Below, in pieces: positions 31,672 to 40,010 of a stretch of 64,000 nt of DNA. The notes beneath the pieces were generated by a model. It was not told the origin of the DNA. It did no database searches and saw nothing but the letters and a program-made list of their open reading frames with translations. Position 1 is the stretch's first letter; every line of letters starts with the position of its first letter. Position numbers and translations under genes: made by a program. The stretch covers positions 1 through 64,000 of the forward strand of contig NZ_KE387244.1 of the NCBI RefSeq assembly GCF_000430765.1, written 5' to 3'. Source of the stretch: Peribacillus kribbensis DSM 17871 (GTDB taxonomy: Bacteria; Bacillota; Bacilli; Bacillales; DSM-1321).

Positions 31672-31713
31672 AATGTGATGGGACTTTCTTTTTACGTCTC
31701 ATCACATTTTTTT
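31672..31713 (+). terminator. rplI terminator
   Basis: AATGTGATG and GGAC pair with GTCTC and ATCACATT around a U-rich loop, followed by seven T. Confidence 0.8.
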
Positions 31714-31777
31714 GCTTTTATCTCTAAAGAACAGCCAAATAGATTGCTAGAGAAAAATGGAGGAAGGAGGTAAACTC

Positions 31778-33142
31778 ATGAATGAAATGTTTACAGACCG
31801 TATTCCGCCACAGAATATAGAAGCAGAGCAGGCAGTGCTGGGGGCCATCTTTTTAGAACCGTCGTCCTTAACGGTTGCCTCTGAGGCCATGATTCCTGAG
31901 GACTTTTATCGGAGTGCGCATCAGAAAATATTCAATGTCATGCTGAAGCTCAGTGATGCAGGAAAGCCTGTGGACCTGGTAACCGTGACAGAGGAGCTCC
32001 AGGCTTCCAAGCAGCTTGAGGATGTAGGCGGAGTGGCCTATCTAAGCGAGCTTGCAGGCTCTGTCCCAACGGCGGCCAATATTGAATACTATGCAAGGAT
32101 TGTCGAGGAAAAATCCCTGCTGCGCAGGTTGATCCGGACTGCCACAACCATCGCCCAGGAAGGATATTCCCGGGAGGATGAAGTGGAGAGCCTCTTAGGT
32201 GAAGCGGAAAAGAATATCATGGAAGTGGCCCAGCGCAAAAACTCCGGAGCCTTCCAAAATATTAAGGATGTTTTGGTTCGTACGTATGACAATATTGAAT
32301 TGCTTCATAACCGTGTGGGGGACATCACCGGAATTCCAACCGGCTTTTCTGAGCTGGACCGTATGACGGCGGGATTTCAGCGAAACGATCTCATCATTGT
32401 GGCTGCGCGTCCTTCTGTAGGTAAAACAGCCTTTGCTCTTAATATTGCCCAGAATGTCGCAACTAAAGCAGGAGAAAATGTCGCGATTTTCTCACTGGAG
32501 ATGGGTGCTGAGCAGCTCGTTATGCGTATGCTTTGTGCGGAAGGCAATATCAATGCCCAGAACCTCCGTACCGGCTCTCTGACAGACGAAGACTGGAGAA
32601 AGCTGACCATGGCTATGGGAAGTCTGTCTAATTCAGGGATCTTTATCGACGATACACCGGGTGTCAGGATCAGTGAAATCCGGTCTAAATGCCGCCGCCT
32701 TAAGCAGGAGCACGGCCTTGGCATGATTCTTATTGACTATCTCCAATTAATTCAGGGAAATGGACGGGCAGGCGAAAACCGCCAGCAGGAAGTATCGGAG
32801 ATTTCCCGCTCCTTAAAGTCTCTTGCGCGTGAGCTTCAGGTGCCTGTTATCGCCCTTTCGCAGCTTTCCCGTGGTGTGGAGCAGCGTCAGGATAAGCGTC
32901 CAATGATGTCTGATATCCGTGAATCGGGAAGTATTGAGCAGGATGCCGATATAGTCGCCTTCCTTTACCGTGACGATTATTATGACAAGGAAAGCGAAAA
33001 TAAGAATATCATTGAAATTATTATTGCCAAACAGCGTAATGGGCCGGTAGGGACTGTTTCTCTTGCCTTTGTAAAAGAATATAATAAATTCGTTAACCTC
33101 GAACGGCGGTTTGATGATGCAGCTGTCCCGCCGGGTGCTTAG
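31778..33142 (+). CDS. dnaB: Replicative DNA helicase (DnaB type; DnaC in B. subtilis)
   Basis: Hexameric fork helicase of 454 residues, the same length as B. subtilis DnaC. The N-terminal domain starts DRIPPQNIEAEQAVLGAIF. The RecA-like domain has Walker A AARPSVGKTAFALNIA, Walker B MILIDYLQLI and IALSQLSRGVEQR with the motif SDIRESGSIEQDADIV. The ATG at 31778 has AAGGAGGT 6-7 bp upstream. It precedes purA, the usual order. Confidence 0.97.
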   Translation: MNEMFTDRIPPQNIEAEQAVLGAIFLEPSSLTVASEAMIPEDFYRSAHQKIFNVMLKLSDAGKPVDLVTVTEELQASKQLEDVGGVAYLSELAGSVPTAANIEYYARIVEEKSLLRRLIRTATTIAQEGYSREDEVESLLGEAEKNIMEVAQRKNSGAFQNIKDVLVRTYDNIELLHNRVGDITGIPTGFSELDRMTAGFQRNDLIIVAARPSVGKTAFALNIAQNVATKAGENVAIFSLEMGAEQLVMRMLCAEGNINAQNLRTGSLTDEDWRKLTMAMGSLSNSGIFIDDTPGVRISEIRSKCRRLKQEHGLGMILIDYLQLIQGNGRAGENRQQEVSEISRSLKSLARELQVPVIALSQLSRGVEQRQDKRPMMSDIRESGSIEQDADIVAFLYRDDYYDKESENKNIIEIIIAKQRNGPVGTVSLAFVKEYNKFVNLERRFDDAAVPPGA

Positions 33143-33146
33143 CTGC

Positions 33147-33182
33147 AGCCATCGGTATCTTTTTTGCCGATGGCTATTTTTT
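33147..33182 (+). terminator. dnaB terminator
   Basis: AGCCATCGG pairs perfectly with CCGATGGCT around an 11-nt loop, followed by ATTTTTTTT. Confidence 0.92.
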
Positions 33183-33210
33183 TTGCCTGATGATAGAAAA
33201 TAAGAACCCA

Positions 33211-33253
33211 TTAACGAACGAATTATAAAGATCGTATTAAAACGTTCGGTTTT
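33211..33253. promoter_or_regulatory. Inverted PurBox pair (PurR control of purA)
   Basis: CGAAC at 33215-33219 is mirrored by GTTCGG at 33244-33249. Read on the reverse strand, the right arm AAAACCGAACGTTTT fits the Bacillus PurBox; the left arm ATTAACGAACGAAT has one deviation. The spacing and position just upstream of the -35 fit PurR repression. Confidence 0.7.
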
Positions 33254-33256
33254 TAT

Positions 33257-33286
33257 TTGACTAATTTCCTCTTTTATTGGTAAAAT
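33257..33286 (+). promoter_or_regulatory. purA promoter (sigma-A)
   Basis: TTGACT (33257-33262) and TAAAAT (33281-33286) are spaced 18 bp, adjacent to the PurBox pair. Confidence 0.7.
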
Positions 33287-33347
33287 TAAAAGAGTTGATA
33301 GCAGCTGATTCAATCAGCTGAACGTAAATTTGGAGGTGCATGGAAGA

Positions 33348-34640
33348 ATGTCTTCAGTTGTAGTAGTGGGAACCCAGTGGGGCGATGAAGGAAAAGGAAA
33401 AATTACAGACTTTTTATCGGAAAATGCAGAGGCGATCGCACGTTATCAGGGCGGAAACAACGCCGGCCATACCATTGTATTCAATGGTGAAACCTATAAA
33501 CTGCACTTGATCCCATCCGGTATTTTTTACAGCGATAAAATCTGTGTAATCGGCAACGGAATGGTTGTAGATCCTAAAGCTCTTGTTAAAGAACTTGCAT
33601 ATCTTCACGAGCGGGGAATCACTACAGACAATCTCCGTATCAGCAATCGTGCACATGTGATCCTTCCTTACCATTTAAAGCTTGATGAAGTAGAGGAAGA
33701 AAGAAAAGGCGCAAATAAGATTGGAACAACGAAAAAAGGCATCGGACCTGCTTATATGGATAAAGCAGCACGGAATGGAATCCGGATAGCTGACCTTCTT
33801 GAACGTGATACTTTTGAAGAAAAACTTGAAAGAAATCTAGAAGAAAAAAATCGCCTTCTTGAGCGCTTTTATGAAACAAGCGGTTTTACGATTGAAGAAA
33901 TTCTTGATGAATATTATGAATATGGCCAGCAGATTAAGAAGTTCGTTTGCGATACATCGGTTGTATTAGATAACGCACTGGATGAAGGCAAGCGTGTCTT
34001 GTTTGAAGGAGCACAGGGAGTCATGCTGGACATCGACCAGGGAACCTATCCTTTCGTCACTTCTTCAAATCCGGTGGCAGGAGGCGTTACGATCGGATCC
34101 GGAGTAGGCCCTACTAAAATCAATCATGTAGTCGGTGTATGTAAGGCGTACACCTCCCGTGTAGGAGATGGCCCATTCCCGACTGAATTGAACGATGAAA
34201 TCGGAAACCAAATCCGTGAGGTTGGCCGTGAATACGGAACAACAACAGGCCGTCCGCGCCGTGTTGGGTGGTTCGATTCTGTAGTTGTGCGCCATGCAAG
34301 ACGTGTCAGCGGTTTGACGGATCTGTCACTGAATTCCATCGACGTTCTGACAGGAATTGAAACGTTAAAAATCTGTGTTGCTTATAGCCATAAAGGCAAA
34401 GTAATGGAAGAATACCCAGCCAGCCTGAAAATCCTGGCAGAAAGCGAGCCAGTATATGAAGAGCTTCCAGGCTGGACTGAAGACATTACAGGCTGCCGTT
34501 CCCTGGATGAACTTCCAGCGAATGCACGCCACTATATAGAACGTGTTTCCCAGCTTGTAGGCGTGCCATTGTCCATGTTCTCAGTCGGACCTGACCGCAC
34601 TCAGACAAACATCGTAAGAAGCCCATGGAGACAGGCTTAG
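33348..34640 (+). CDS. purA: Adenylosuccinate synthetase
   Basis: Catalyses GTP-dependent condensation of IMP with aspartate, the first step from IMP to AMP. It has 430 residues, the B. subtilis length. The N-terminal P-loop-like [18 protein letters not shown] contains the catalytic Asp and Lys; [37 protein letters not shown] and the C-terminal [11 protein letters not shown] are all present. The ATG at 33348 has GGAGGTG 9 bp upstream. Upstream PurBoxes predict adenine repression. Confidence 0.97.
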   Translation: MSSVVVVGTQWGDEGKGKITDFLSENAEAIARYQGGNNAGHTIVFNGETYKLHLIPSGIFYSDKICVIGNGMVVDPKALVKELAYLHERGITTDNLRISNRAHVILPYHLKLDEVEEERKGANKIGTTKKGIGPAYMDKAARNGIRIADLLERDTFEEKLERNLEEKNRLLERFYETSGFTIEEILDEYYEYGQQIKKFVCDTSVVLDNALDEGKRVLFEGAQGVMLDIDQGTYPFVTSSNPVAGGVTIGSGVGPTKINHVVGVCKAYTSRVGDGPFPTELNDEIGNQIREVGREYGTTTGRPRRVGWFDSVVVRHARRVSGLTDLSLNSIDVLTGIETLKICVAYSHKGKVMEEYPASLKILAESEPVYEELPGWTEDITGCRSLDELPANARHYIERVSQLVGVPLSMFSVGPDRTQTNIVRSPWRQA

Positions 34641-34656
34641 TAGTTCCTAAATGAAT

Positions 34657-34690
34657 GCAGGCGGAGAAAGATTTCTCCACCTGCTTTTTT
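34657..34690 (+). terminator. purA terminator
   Basis: GCAGG and GGAGAAA pair with TTTCTCC and CCTGC with one mismatch, followed by TTTTTT. Confidence 0.88.
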
Positions 34691-34750
34691 AATGTTTAAA
34701 GAGGGGAAATTAGTGGTGAAAAAATAAAATGATATTTTTCAGAAAAACTA

Positions 34751-34780
34751 TTGCTATCTTCTATAATTCTATGCTACTAT
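34751..34780 (+). promoter_or_regulatory. Candidate promoter of the tRNA cluster
   Basis: TTGCTA (34751-34756) and TACTAT (34775-34780) are spaced 18 bp. A perfect TATAAT also occurs at 34801-34806, two bases before the tRNA-Lys fragment, but without a convincing -35. Confidence 0.45.
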
Positions 34781-34808
34781 TATAAACGTCGCTGAGGCAA
34801 TATAATAC

Positions 34809-34834
34809 GAGCCATTAGCTCAGCCGGTAGAGCA
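34809..34834 (+). pseudogene. Isolated 5' fragment of tRNA-Lys
   Basis: These 26 nt are identical to positions 1-26 of the intact tRNA-Lys at 34991 (acceptor 5' strand and D arm) and then diverge completely. No anticodon or T arm follows. The 156 bp to the intact gene contain no reading frame I can support. Confidence 0.85.
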
Positions 34835-34990
34835 CGAACGAATTCGCTTCATAGCTCTAGCATCAGCGCTCAAGTCGAGCTGCTGCTTGAGAAACGGTCT
34901 GAGACTTGAGTGTCGTCCGGAGTTAACTTCCTCGAGTTTTAAATGAGTTTTTGAACTATATATTATAAGCGGCATGTAAAATTTTATTGA

Positions 34991-35066
34991 GAGCCATTAG
35001 CTCAGCCGGTAGAGCATCTGACTTTTAATCAGAGGGTCGAAGGTTCGAATCCTTCATGGCTCACCA
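34991..35066 (+). tRNA. tRNA-Lys (TTT)
   Basis: Complete cloverleaf: acceptor GAGCCAT pairs with ATGGCTC, the anticodon stem TCTGA/TCAGA encloses CTTTTAA with anticodon TTT, and the T loop is GGTTCGAATCC. The 3' CCA is encoded. It is the first intact tRNA of a four-gene cluster between purA and the wal locus. Confidence 0.97.
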
Positions 35067-35071
35067 TTTAT

Positions 35072-35143
35072 GGCCCCTTGGTCAAGCGGTTAAGACACCG
35101 CCCTTTCACGGCGGTAACACGGGTTCGAATCCCGTAGGGGTCA
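35072..35143 (+). tRNA. tRNA-Glu (TTC)
   Basis: Acceptor GGCCCCT pairs with AGGGGTC; the anticodon stem CCGCC/GGCGG encloses CTTTCAC with anticodon TTC; T arm GGGTTCGAATCCC. CCA is not encoded and must be added. It follows tRNA-Lys after 5 bp. Confidence 0.97.
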
Positions 35144-35189
35144 TTTACATATTATTTTATTCTAGAACAAAAAAGCACATATTTAAAAG

Positions 35190-35207
35190 TGGTCCCGTGG
35201 TGTAGCG
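35190..35207 (+). pseudogene. Isolated 5' fragment of tRNA-Asp
   Basis: The 17 nt from 35191 equal the first 17 nt of the intact tRNA-Asp at 35334, and the preceding T is shared as well. The sequence then diverges. It is the second 5' tRNA fragment in this cluster. Confidence 0.75.
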
Positions 35208-35333
35208 ACGAGCGAAATCTACGGTGATTGATCTGCGAGTTGTCTCGACGCATTTACATCATTGATGTACTTGAAGAGGAAGAGACAGTTATGCAGAGAT
35301 AAAGAGCATAACGAACTATTTTTATCTAATAAT

Positions 35334-35409
35334 GGTCCCGTGGTGTAGCGGTTAACATGCCTGCCTGTCACGCAGGAGATCGCGGGTTCGATTCCCGTCG
35401 GGACCGCCA
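35334..35409 (+). tRNA. tRNA-Asp (GTC)
   Basis: Acceptor GGTCCCG pairs with CGGGACC; the anticodon stem CCTGC/GCAGG encloses CTGTCAC with anticodon GTC; T arm GGGTTCGATTCCC. The 3' CCA is encoded. Confidence 0.97.
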
Positions 35410-35429
35410 TTTTTTTTAAAATCACCCAT

Positions 35430-35550
35430 TTAAGGGTTGTGATAAGCGAAAAGTTCGAGGAAGCGACTGAACGAACACCGGAGCGTATGTTCATACGTGA
35501 GGATGTGAGTGAAGGAGCTGACGAAGAAATTTGAAGCTTAGCGCAAGCCG
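35430..35550. repeat. Structured spacer between tRNA-Asp and tRNA-Phe
   Basis: This spacer is rich in GAAGCGA / GAACGAAC / GAGTGA blocks and contains a short inverted repeat (GTATG..CATAC, about 35485-35500). It encodes no supported protein. Similar-looking sequences accompany tRNA genes in other Bacillus genomes in my recollection, which I cannot verify here. Confidence 0.35.
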
Positions 35551-35557
35551 CATATTT

Positions 35558-35630
35558 GGCTCAGTAGCTCAGTCGGTAGAGCAAAGGACTGAAAATCCTT
35601 GTGTCGGCGGTTCGATTCCGTCCTGAGCCA
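35558..35630 (+). tRNA. tRNA-Phe (GAA)
   Basis: Acceptor GGCTCAG pairs with CTGAGCC; the anticodon stem AAGGA/TCCTT encloses CTGAAAA with anticodon GAA; T arm GCGGTTCGATTCCGT. CCA is not encoded. Last gene of the cluster. Confidence 0.96.
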
Positions 35631-35636
35631 TCCTTT

Positions 35637-35667
35637 TGAAAAAACGTCCGGTTTCTGGGCGTTTTTT
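35637..35667 (+). terminator. tRNA cluster terminator
   Basis: AAAACGTCC pairs with GGGCGTTTT (one G-U pair) around a 7-nt loop, followed by TT and an A/T-rich tract, 10 bp after tRNA-Phe. Confidence 0.85.
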
Positions 35668-35869
35668 ATTTTTGTCTTTTTTCTGACTGAATAGACTGGA
35701 AAATTCCGTCTTTAGTTGTGTATTTCTGGCGCTTCTTTTTCATAGACTCAACAATTATATTACAATATTATTACTTTTTACCTATAAAAGGTCAGGATAT
35801 GTTAAATTTCTTTAGGATTCTTAATGAATGAAAGAAATAAACAGGCTGATTGTTTTATGGGGGAAGATG

Positions 35870-37282
35870 ATGAAGAAAAAGCTGCATGTTATATATAAAA
35901 ATAAACCGCTTCTCCGGAAGCTGGTCTTCTTGGCCATTATCCTGTCCTTTGGATCTCTGCATGCTGCAGCGGCCTTGGGGTCTATGCTGCCTAAAGTATA
36001 CAATGTAAGCTATAAGGGCCACCACCTCGGAAAGGTCTCTGACAAAGCGCAGGTGAAGAGGCTTGTGGAGCGAAAGGTTAAACAGGCAGAGGAGAAGTAT
36101 CCTCATTATTCCTTTTCTATGAAAAAGGAGGTAGTGCTGGACCCTGAGCAAGTGCTGATTCCCCGTACAGAGGATCATAAGGTGATGAAGAAGCTAGAAC
36201 AGGCACCTGTAGAAGCAAAATCTTATTCCATCAAGGTGGATGGAAAGAAGGTCGCTTATCTCCCTGAAAAAAAAGCCGCGGAGGCAACGATTCAAAGCTT
36301 TAAATATCAGTATCTATCAAAGGATGAATTAAGAGCGGTAGAGCAGAAAAACAGCGGAAATACACAGATAAAGGATATCCGTCTTACGAAAAATATGGAA
36401 GTGTCAGCAGAAACCGTTAAACCTGATCAGATTGTCAATCCAAATCAGGCCCTGGACAAGCTGAAACAGGGAAAAGCTGAGATTAAAACCTATCAGGCTA
36501 GACAGGGTGAGCAGCCAGCGAAGATAGCAGAGCAGAATGATATGGATGTCCCTGCCCTGCTTAAGCTGAACCCCGGGCTTATAGACGGTCAAAAACTGGA
36601 GGATGATCGCGTCCTGAAGGTTGAAGATACCATCCCATTTGCAGATGTGGTTCTGGATAAGGAAGTGGTGGAGACCAAGAAGGTCCCGCATTCTGAAAAA
36701 ATTATCGAAAACCGTGATCTTCCAAAGGGACAAATGAAAATCAAACAGCAGGGAAAAAATGGGGAAATCCAGGTTCAGGCTGCTGTTTCTAAAGAAAATG
36801 GTGTAGAAGTCAAAAAGGATATTGAAGCTCAGCAAGTGATTGCAGAACCGCAGGATACCATTATTGAAAAGGGGACAAAGGTAACTCCCTCCATCGGCAC
36901 AGGCACCTTCCGCTGGCCGGCAATGGGCGGTGTTATTACCAGCAAGATGGGCTATAGATGGGGGAAGCATCATAAGGGCATTGACATCTCCGGTACCAGG
37001 GACCGCACGATTAATGCGGCGGATAATGGGACAGTCGTATTTGCAGCGATGAGCCATGACGGCTATGGGAATAAAGTCGTGATTAATCATCATAATGGCT
37101 ATGAAACCCTCTACGGGCATCTGAATTCTATTTCTGTTCATGCGGGCCAGACGGTTTCGGCTGGAGAGAAAATTGGGATTATGGGATCAACAGGGGATTC
37201 GACGGGTGTGCATCTTCACTTCGAGGTACACAAAAATGGCGGATTGAAAAATCCTTTAGAATATATTCACAAAGAAGACTGA
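35870..37282 (+). CDS. Exported M23 family peptidoglycan endopeptidase
   Basis: About 470 residues. A basic N terminus and one hydrophobic segment (LVFLAIILSFGSLHAAAALG) give a signal peptide or anchor. The middle has a LysM-like segment (YQARQGEQPAKIAEQNDMDVPALLKLNPG), then a G5-type domain (VVLDKEVVETKKVPHSEKII). The C-terminal lysostaphin-type M23 domain shows HKGIDISG, GYETLYGHL and VHLHFEVH with the zinc ligands H, D and H. It probably cuts cell-wall cross-links. ATG 35870 has GGGGGA 5 bp upstream; an ATG at 35828 is in frame. It sits next to walR. Confidence 0.88.
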   Translation: MKKKLHVIYKNKPLLRKLVFLAIILSFGSLHAAAALGSMLPKVYNVSYKGHHLGKVSDKAQVKRLVERKVKQAEEKYPHYSFSMKKEVVLDPEQVLIPRTEDHKVMKKLEQAPVEAKSYSIKVDGKKVAYLPEKKAAEATIQSFKYQYLSKDELRAVEQKNSGNTQIKDIRLTKNMEVSAETVKPDQIVNPNQALDKLKQGKAEIKTYQARQGEQPAKIAEQNDMDVPALLKLNPGLIDGQKLEDDRVLKVEDTIPFADVVLDKEVVETKKVPHSEKIIENRDLPKGQMKIKQQGKNGEIQVQAAVSKENGVEVKKDIEAQQVIAEPQDTIIEKGTKVTPSIGTGTFRWPAMGGVITSKMGYRWGKHHKGIDISGTRDRTINAADNGTVVFAAMSHDGYGNKVVINHHNGYETLYGHLNSISVHAGQTVSAGEKIGIMGSTGDSTGVHLHFEVHKNGGLKNPLEYIHKED

Positions 37283-37305
37283 TTGCTGAAATCAGTCTTT
37301 TTTTA
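37277..37305 (+). terminator. Terminator of the M23 gene
   Basis: GACTGATT pairs with AATCAGTC around GCTGA and is followed by TTTTTTT. The stem includes the 3' end of the gene. Confidence 0.85.
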
Positions 37306-37472
37306 CATAAAAAGCAGTAAACACTTACCAATAGGGCTATAAAAGGTGATTTAAGCGCTGTATCATGATAAATTATAATAGAGAACATATGTCTCATATT
37401 CAACAGCGGATAATCAGGTTAACATAGATTTATAAAGAATTTTCCACAAGTTCAGTATAAAGGAGCATTTTC

Positions 37473-38183
37473 ATGGATAAAAGAATCCTTGTAGTCGACG
37501 ATGAAAAACCAATTGCAGACATCTTGCAGTTTAACTTAAAAAAAGAGGGCTTCGATGTCCATTGTGCCTATGATGGCAATGAAGCTGTAAAAATGGTAGA
37601 CGAAATTCAGCCGGATTTGATTCTTCTTGATATCATGCTTCCGCTCAGGGATGGGATGGAAGTCTGCCGTGAAGTCAGAAAAAAGTATGATACTCCAATC
37701 ATTATGCTGACGGCAAAAGATTCGGAGATTGATAAAGTATTGGGCCTTGAACTCGGGGCAGATGATTATGTAACGAAGCCATTCAGTACAAGGGAAATCA
37801 TTGCAAGGGTGAAAGCGAACCTAAGAAGACAGCAGGCCTCTGCAAGCCAGGGCAATGAAGATGATGATTCTAAGGAAATCACCATCGGTTCACTGATGAT
37901 CCATCCGGATGCGTATATTGCCTCCAAAAGAGGGGATACCATTGAATTGACTCACCGCGAATTTGAATTGCTGCATTACCTTGCCAAGCATATCGGCCAG
38001 GTCATGACCAGGGAGCATCTGCTTCAAACCGTGTGGGGCTATGATTATTATGGGGATGTAAGAACGGTAGACGTGACCGTAAGGCGTCTCAGGGAAAAAA
38101 TCGAGGATAATCCAAGCCATCCTGCCTGGATCGTCACCCGCCGGGGCGTAGGCTACTATCTCCGCAATCCTGAACAGGAGTAA
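37473..38183 (+). CDS. walR: Response regulator WalR (YycF)
   Basis: Essential OmpR-type regulator of cell-wall metabolism, 236 residues. The receiver domain has the acidic pair DDE at 9-11, phospho-acceptor Asp in LILLDIMLP at about 53, and conserved MLTAKD and Lys in VTKPFS. The C-terminal winged helix includes [20 protein letters not shown] and [24 protein letters not shown] precedes the ATG. It is followed after 6 bp by walK and leads the wal operon; a TATAAT at 37374 is a possible -10. Confidence 0.97.
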   Translation: MDKRILVVDDEKPIADILQFNLKKEGFDVHCAYDGNEAVKMVDEIQPDLILLDIMLPLRDGMEVCREVRKKYDTPIIMLTAKDSEIDKVLGLELGADDYVTKPFSTREIIARVKANLRRQQASASQGNEDDDSKEITIGSLMIHPDAYIASKRGDTIELTHREFELLHYLAKHIGQVMTREHLLQTVWGYDYYGDVRTVDVTVRRLREKIEDNPSHPAWIVTRRGVGYYLRNPEQE

Positions 38184-38189
38184 TACTTC

Positions 38190-40010
38190 ATGAAAAAGGT
38201 AGGTTTTTTTCGTTCCATCCATCTTAAGTTTGTTCTAATCTATGTGCTCCTGATTTTGGTGGCCATGCAGATCATCGGTGTTTATTTTGTGGACGGTCTG
38301 GAGGATAAACTTAAGAACAACTTTGAGAATTCCTTAAAGCAGCAGGTCAATATCTTATCCTTCAGTGTCGAAGAAGCCATCATGAAGGAGAGAGACAAGA
38401 ATTCCACCACACTTGAACAAGATATTAACTCGATCCTGAAAGATAATAATAAAACCAAAGATATCATTGAAATGCGGGTCATGGATACCGGCGGTAAAAT
38501 CCTCGGGACATCGAAATCAGACAATGAGGGAATCGTCGGAAAGAGAGTTACGGATAAATCAATCAAGCTGACGCTGGGCGGAGGAGTCCAGCAAAGCAAT
38601 ATCAATGTCGAAAAAGGGAAGCGGGTCTGGATCCTCATCTCGCCGGTAAAGACCAAAAGCGAGATTGTGGGAGCAATCTATCTGAAGGCCAATATTGAAT
38701 CCGTGTTCGGCCAGGTCAAAGAAATCAACAAGATTTTTGCGACCGGGACGGCGATAGCCCTTGGAATCACCGCCATACTTGGAATTCTCCTTGCACAGAC
38801 CATCACCAGGCCAATGTCTGATATGAGAAGGCAGGCCCTTGCCATGGCAAAAGGAAACTTTTCCAGGAAGGTTAAAGTCTACGGCTACGATGAAATCGGC
38901 CAGCTTGCGATTACCTTTAACAATCTGACCAAAAAGCTGCAGGATGCCCAGTCATCAACAGAGGGCGAAAGAAGAAAGCTTTCCTCCGTCCTATCCTATA
39001 TGACGGACGGCGTCATTGCTACAGACCGAAGAGGACGCATCATCCTGATCAATGAACAGGCTGCAAAAATGCTGGATGTTTCACGTGAAACAGTCATCAC
39101 CCAGCAGATTGTTCCTCTTCTGGGGCTTGAAGAGAAGTATACCTTTGAGGAACTGCTGGAGGAAAACGAATCGGTCATCCTTGATAACAGCACATCTGCC
39201 AAAGACTTGATCTTAAGAGCCAATTTTTCGGTCATCCAAAGAGAAACCGGCTTTGTCAACGGGCTCATCGCCGTGCTCCATGATATAACGGAGCAGGAGA
39301 AAATCGAGGAAGAACGCAGGGAATTCGTCGCAAACGTGTCCCATGAACTCCGGACTCCTTTGACTACCATGCGCAGCTATTTAGAAGCCTTATCGGACGG
39401 AGCCTGGCAGGATGAAAGCATTGCACCGCACTTTTTAAAAGTCACGCAAAAGGAAACAGAGCGGATGATCCGCCTGGTCAATGACCTTCTGCAGCTTTCC
39501 AAGCTCGACAGCAAGGATTATAAAATTACCAAGCAGTGGGTGGACTTTACGGAGTTCTTCCACCATATAATCGACCGCTTCGAAATGAGTAAGGACCAAA
39601 ATGTTTCCTTTGTAAGGGAGCTTCCCAAGAAAACGATTTTCGTGGAAATTGATGAGGATAAAATCACCCAGATTATTGACAATATCATTTCTAATGCATT
39701 GAAATACTCTCCAGAAGGCGGCATGATCCGGTTCCGCGTCCGCGAGCTGGAAAATGAAATAGAAGTCAGCATTAAGGATCAGGGGATGGGAATTCCAAAG
39801 GAAAATGTCGTACGTGTCTTTGAACGATTTTACCGTGTGGACCGCGCCCGTTCCAGAAAACTCGGAGGTACCGGACTGGGCCTTGCCATTGCCAAGGAAA
39901 TGGTTACAGCGCATAACGGGAACATCTGGGCGAAAAGTGAAGAAGGAAAAGGGACAACGATTTTCTTTACCCTTCCTTATGATCAAGACCAAGAGGATGA
40001 ATGGTCATGA
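38190..40010 (+). CDS. walK: Sensor histidine kinase WalK (YycG)
   Basis: Membrane kinase paired with WalR, 606 residues. Two transmembrane helices (about 12-32 and 180-202) flank an extracellular sensor, followed by HAMP (TRPMSDMRRQALAMAKGNF), PAS (VLSYMTDGVIATDRRGRIIL), HisKA with the phospho-acceptor in NVSHELRTPLTTMRSYLEAL, and an ATPase domain with DNIISNALKYSPEGG, KDQGMGIP and GGTGLGLAIAKEM. A perfect parS palindrome lies inside the gene. Its stop overlaps walH by 4 bp. Confidence 0.97.
   Translation: MKKVGFFRSIHLKFVLIYVLLILVAMQIIGVYFVDGLEDKLKNNFENSLKQQVNILSFSVEEAIMKERDKNSTTLEQDINSILKDNNKTKDIIEMRVMDTGGKILGTSKSDNEGIVGKRVTDKSIKLTLGGGVQQSNINVEKGKRVWILISPVKTKSEIVGAIYLKANIESVFGQVKEINKIFATGTAIALGITAILGILLAQTITRPMSDMRRQALAMAKGNFSRKVKVYGYDEIGQLAITFNNLTKKLQDAQSSTEGERRKLSSVLSYMTDGVIATDRRGRIILINEQAAKMLDVSRETVITQQIVPLLGLEEKYTFEELLEENESVILDNSTSAKDLILRANFSVIQRETGFVNGLIAVLHDITEQEKIEEERREFVANVSHELRTPLTTMRSYLEALSDGAWQDESIAPHFLKVTQKETERMIRLVNDLLQLSKLDSKDYKITKQWVDFTEFFHHIIDRFEMSKDQNVSFVRELPKKTIFVEIDEDKITQIIDNIISNALKYSPEGGMIRFRVRELENEIEVSIKDQGMGIPKENVVRVFERFYRVDRARSRKLGGTGLGLAIAKEMVTAHNGNIWAKSEEGKGTTIFFTLPYDQDQEDEWS
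39077..39092. promoter_or_regulatory. Perfect parS site inside walK
   Basis: TGTTTCACGTGAAACA, the exact 16-bp ParB/Spo0J binding palindrome, encodes part of the PAS-to-HisKA region of walK. It lies about 18 kb from the parS in spo0J, on the same side of oriC. Confidence 0.93.

Noticed and set aside
34809-34834. A second complete tRNA-Lys gene
   Set aside because: Only the first 26 nt match; no anticodon arm, T arm or 3' acceptor strand follows.
35190-35207. A second complete tRNA-Asp gene
   Set aside because: Only the first 17 nt match and no cloverleaf can be formed.
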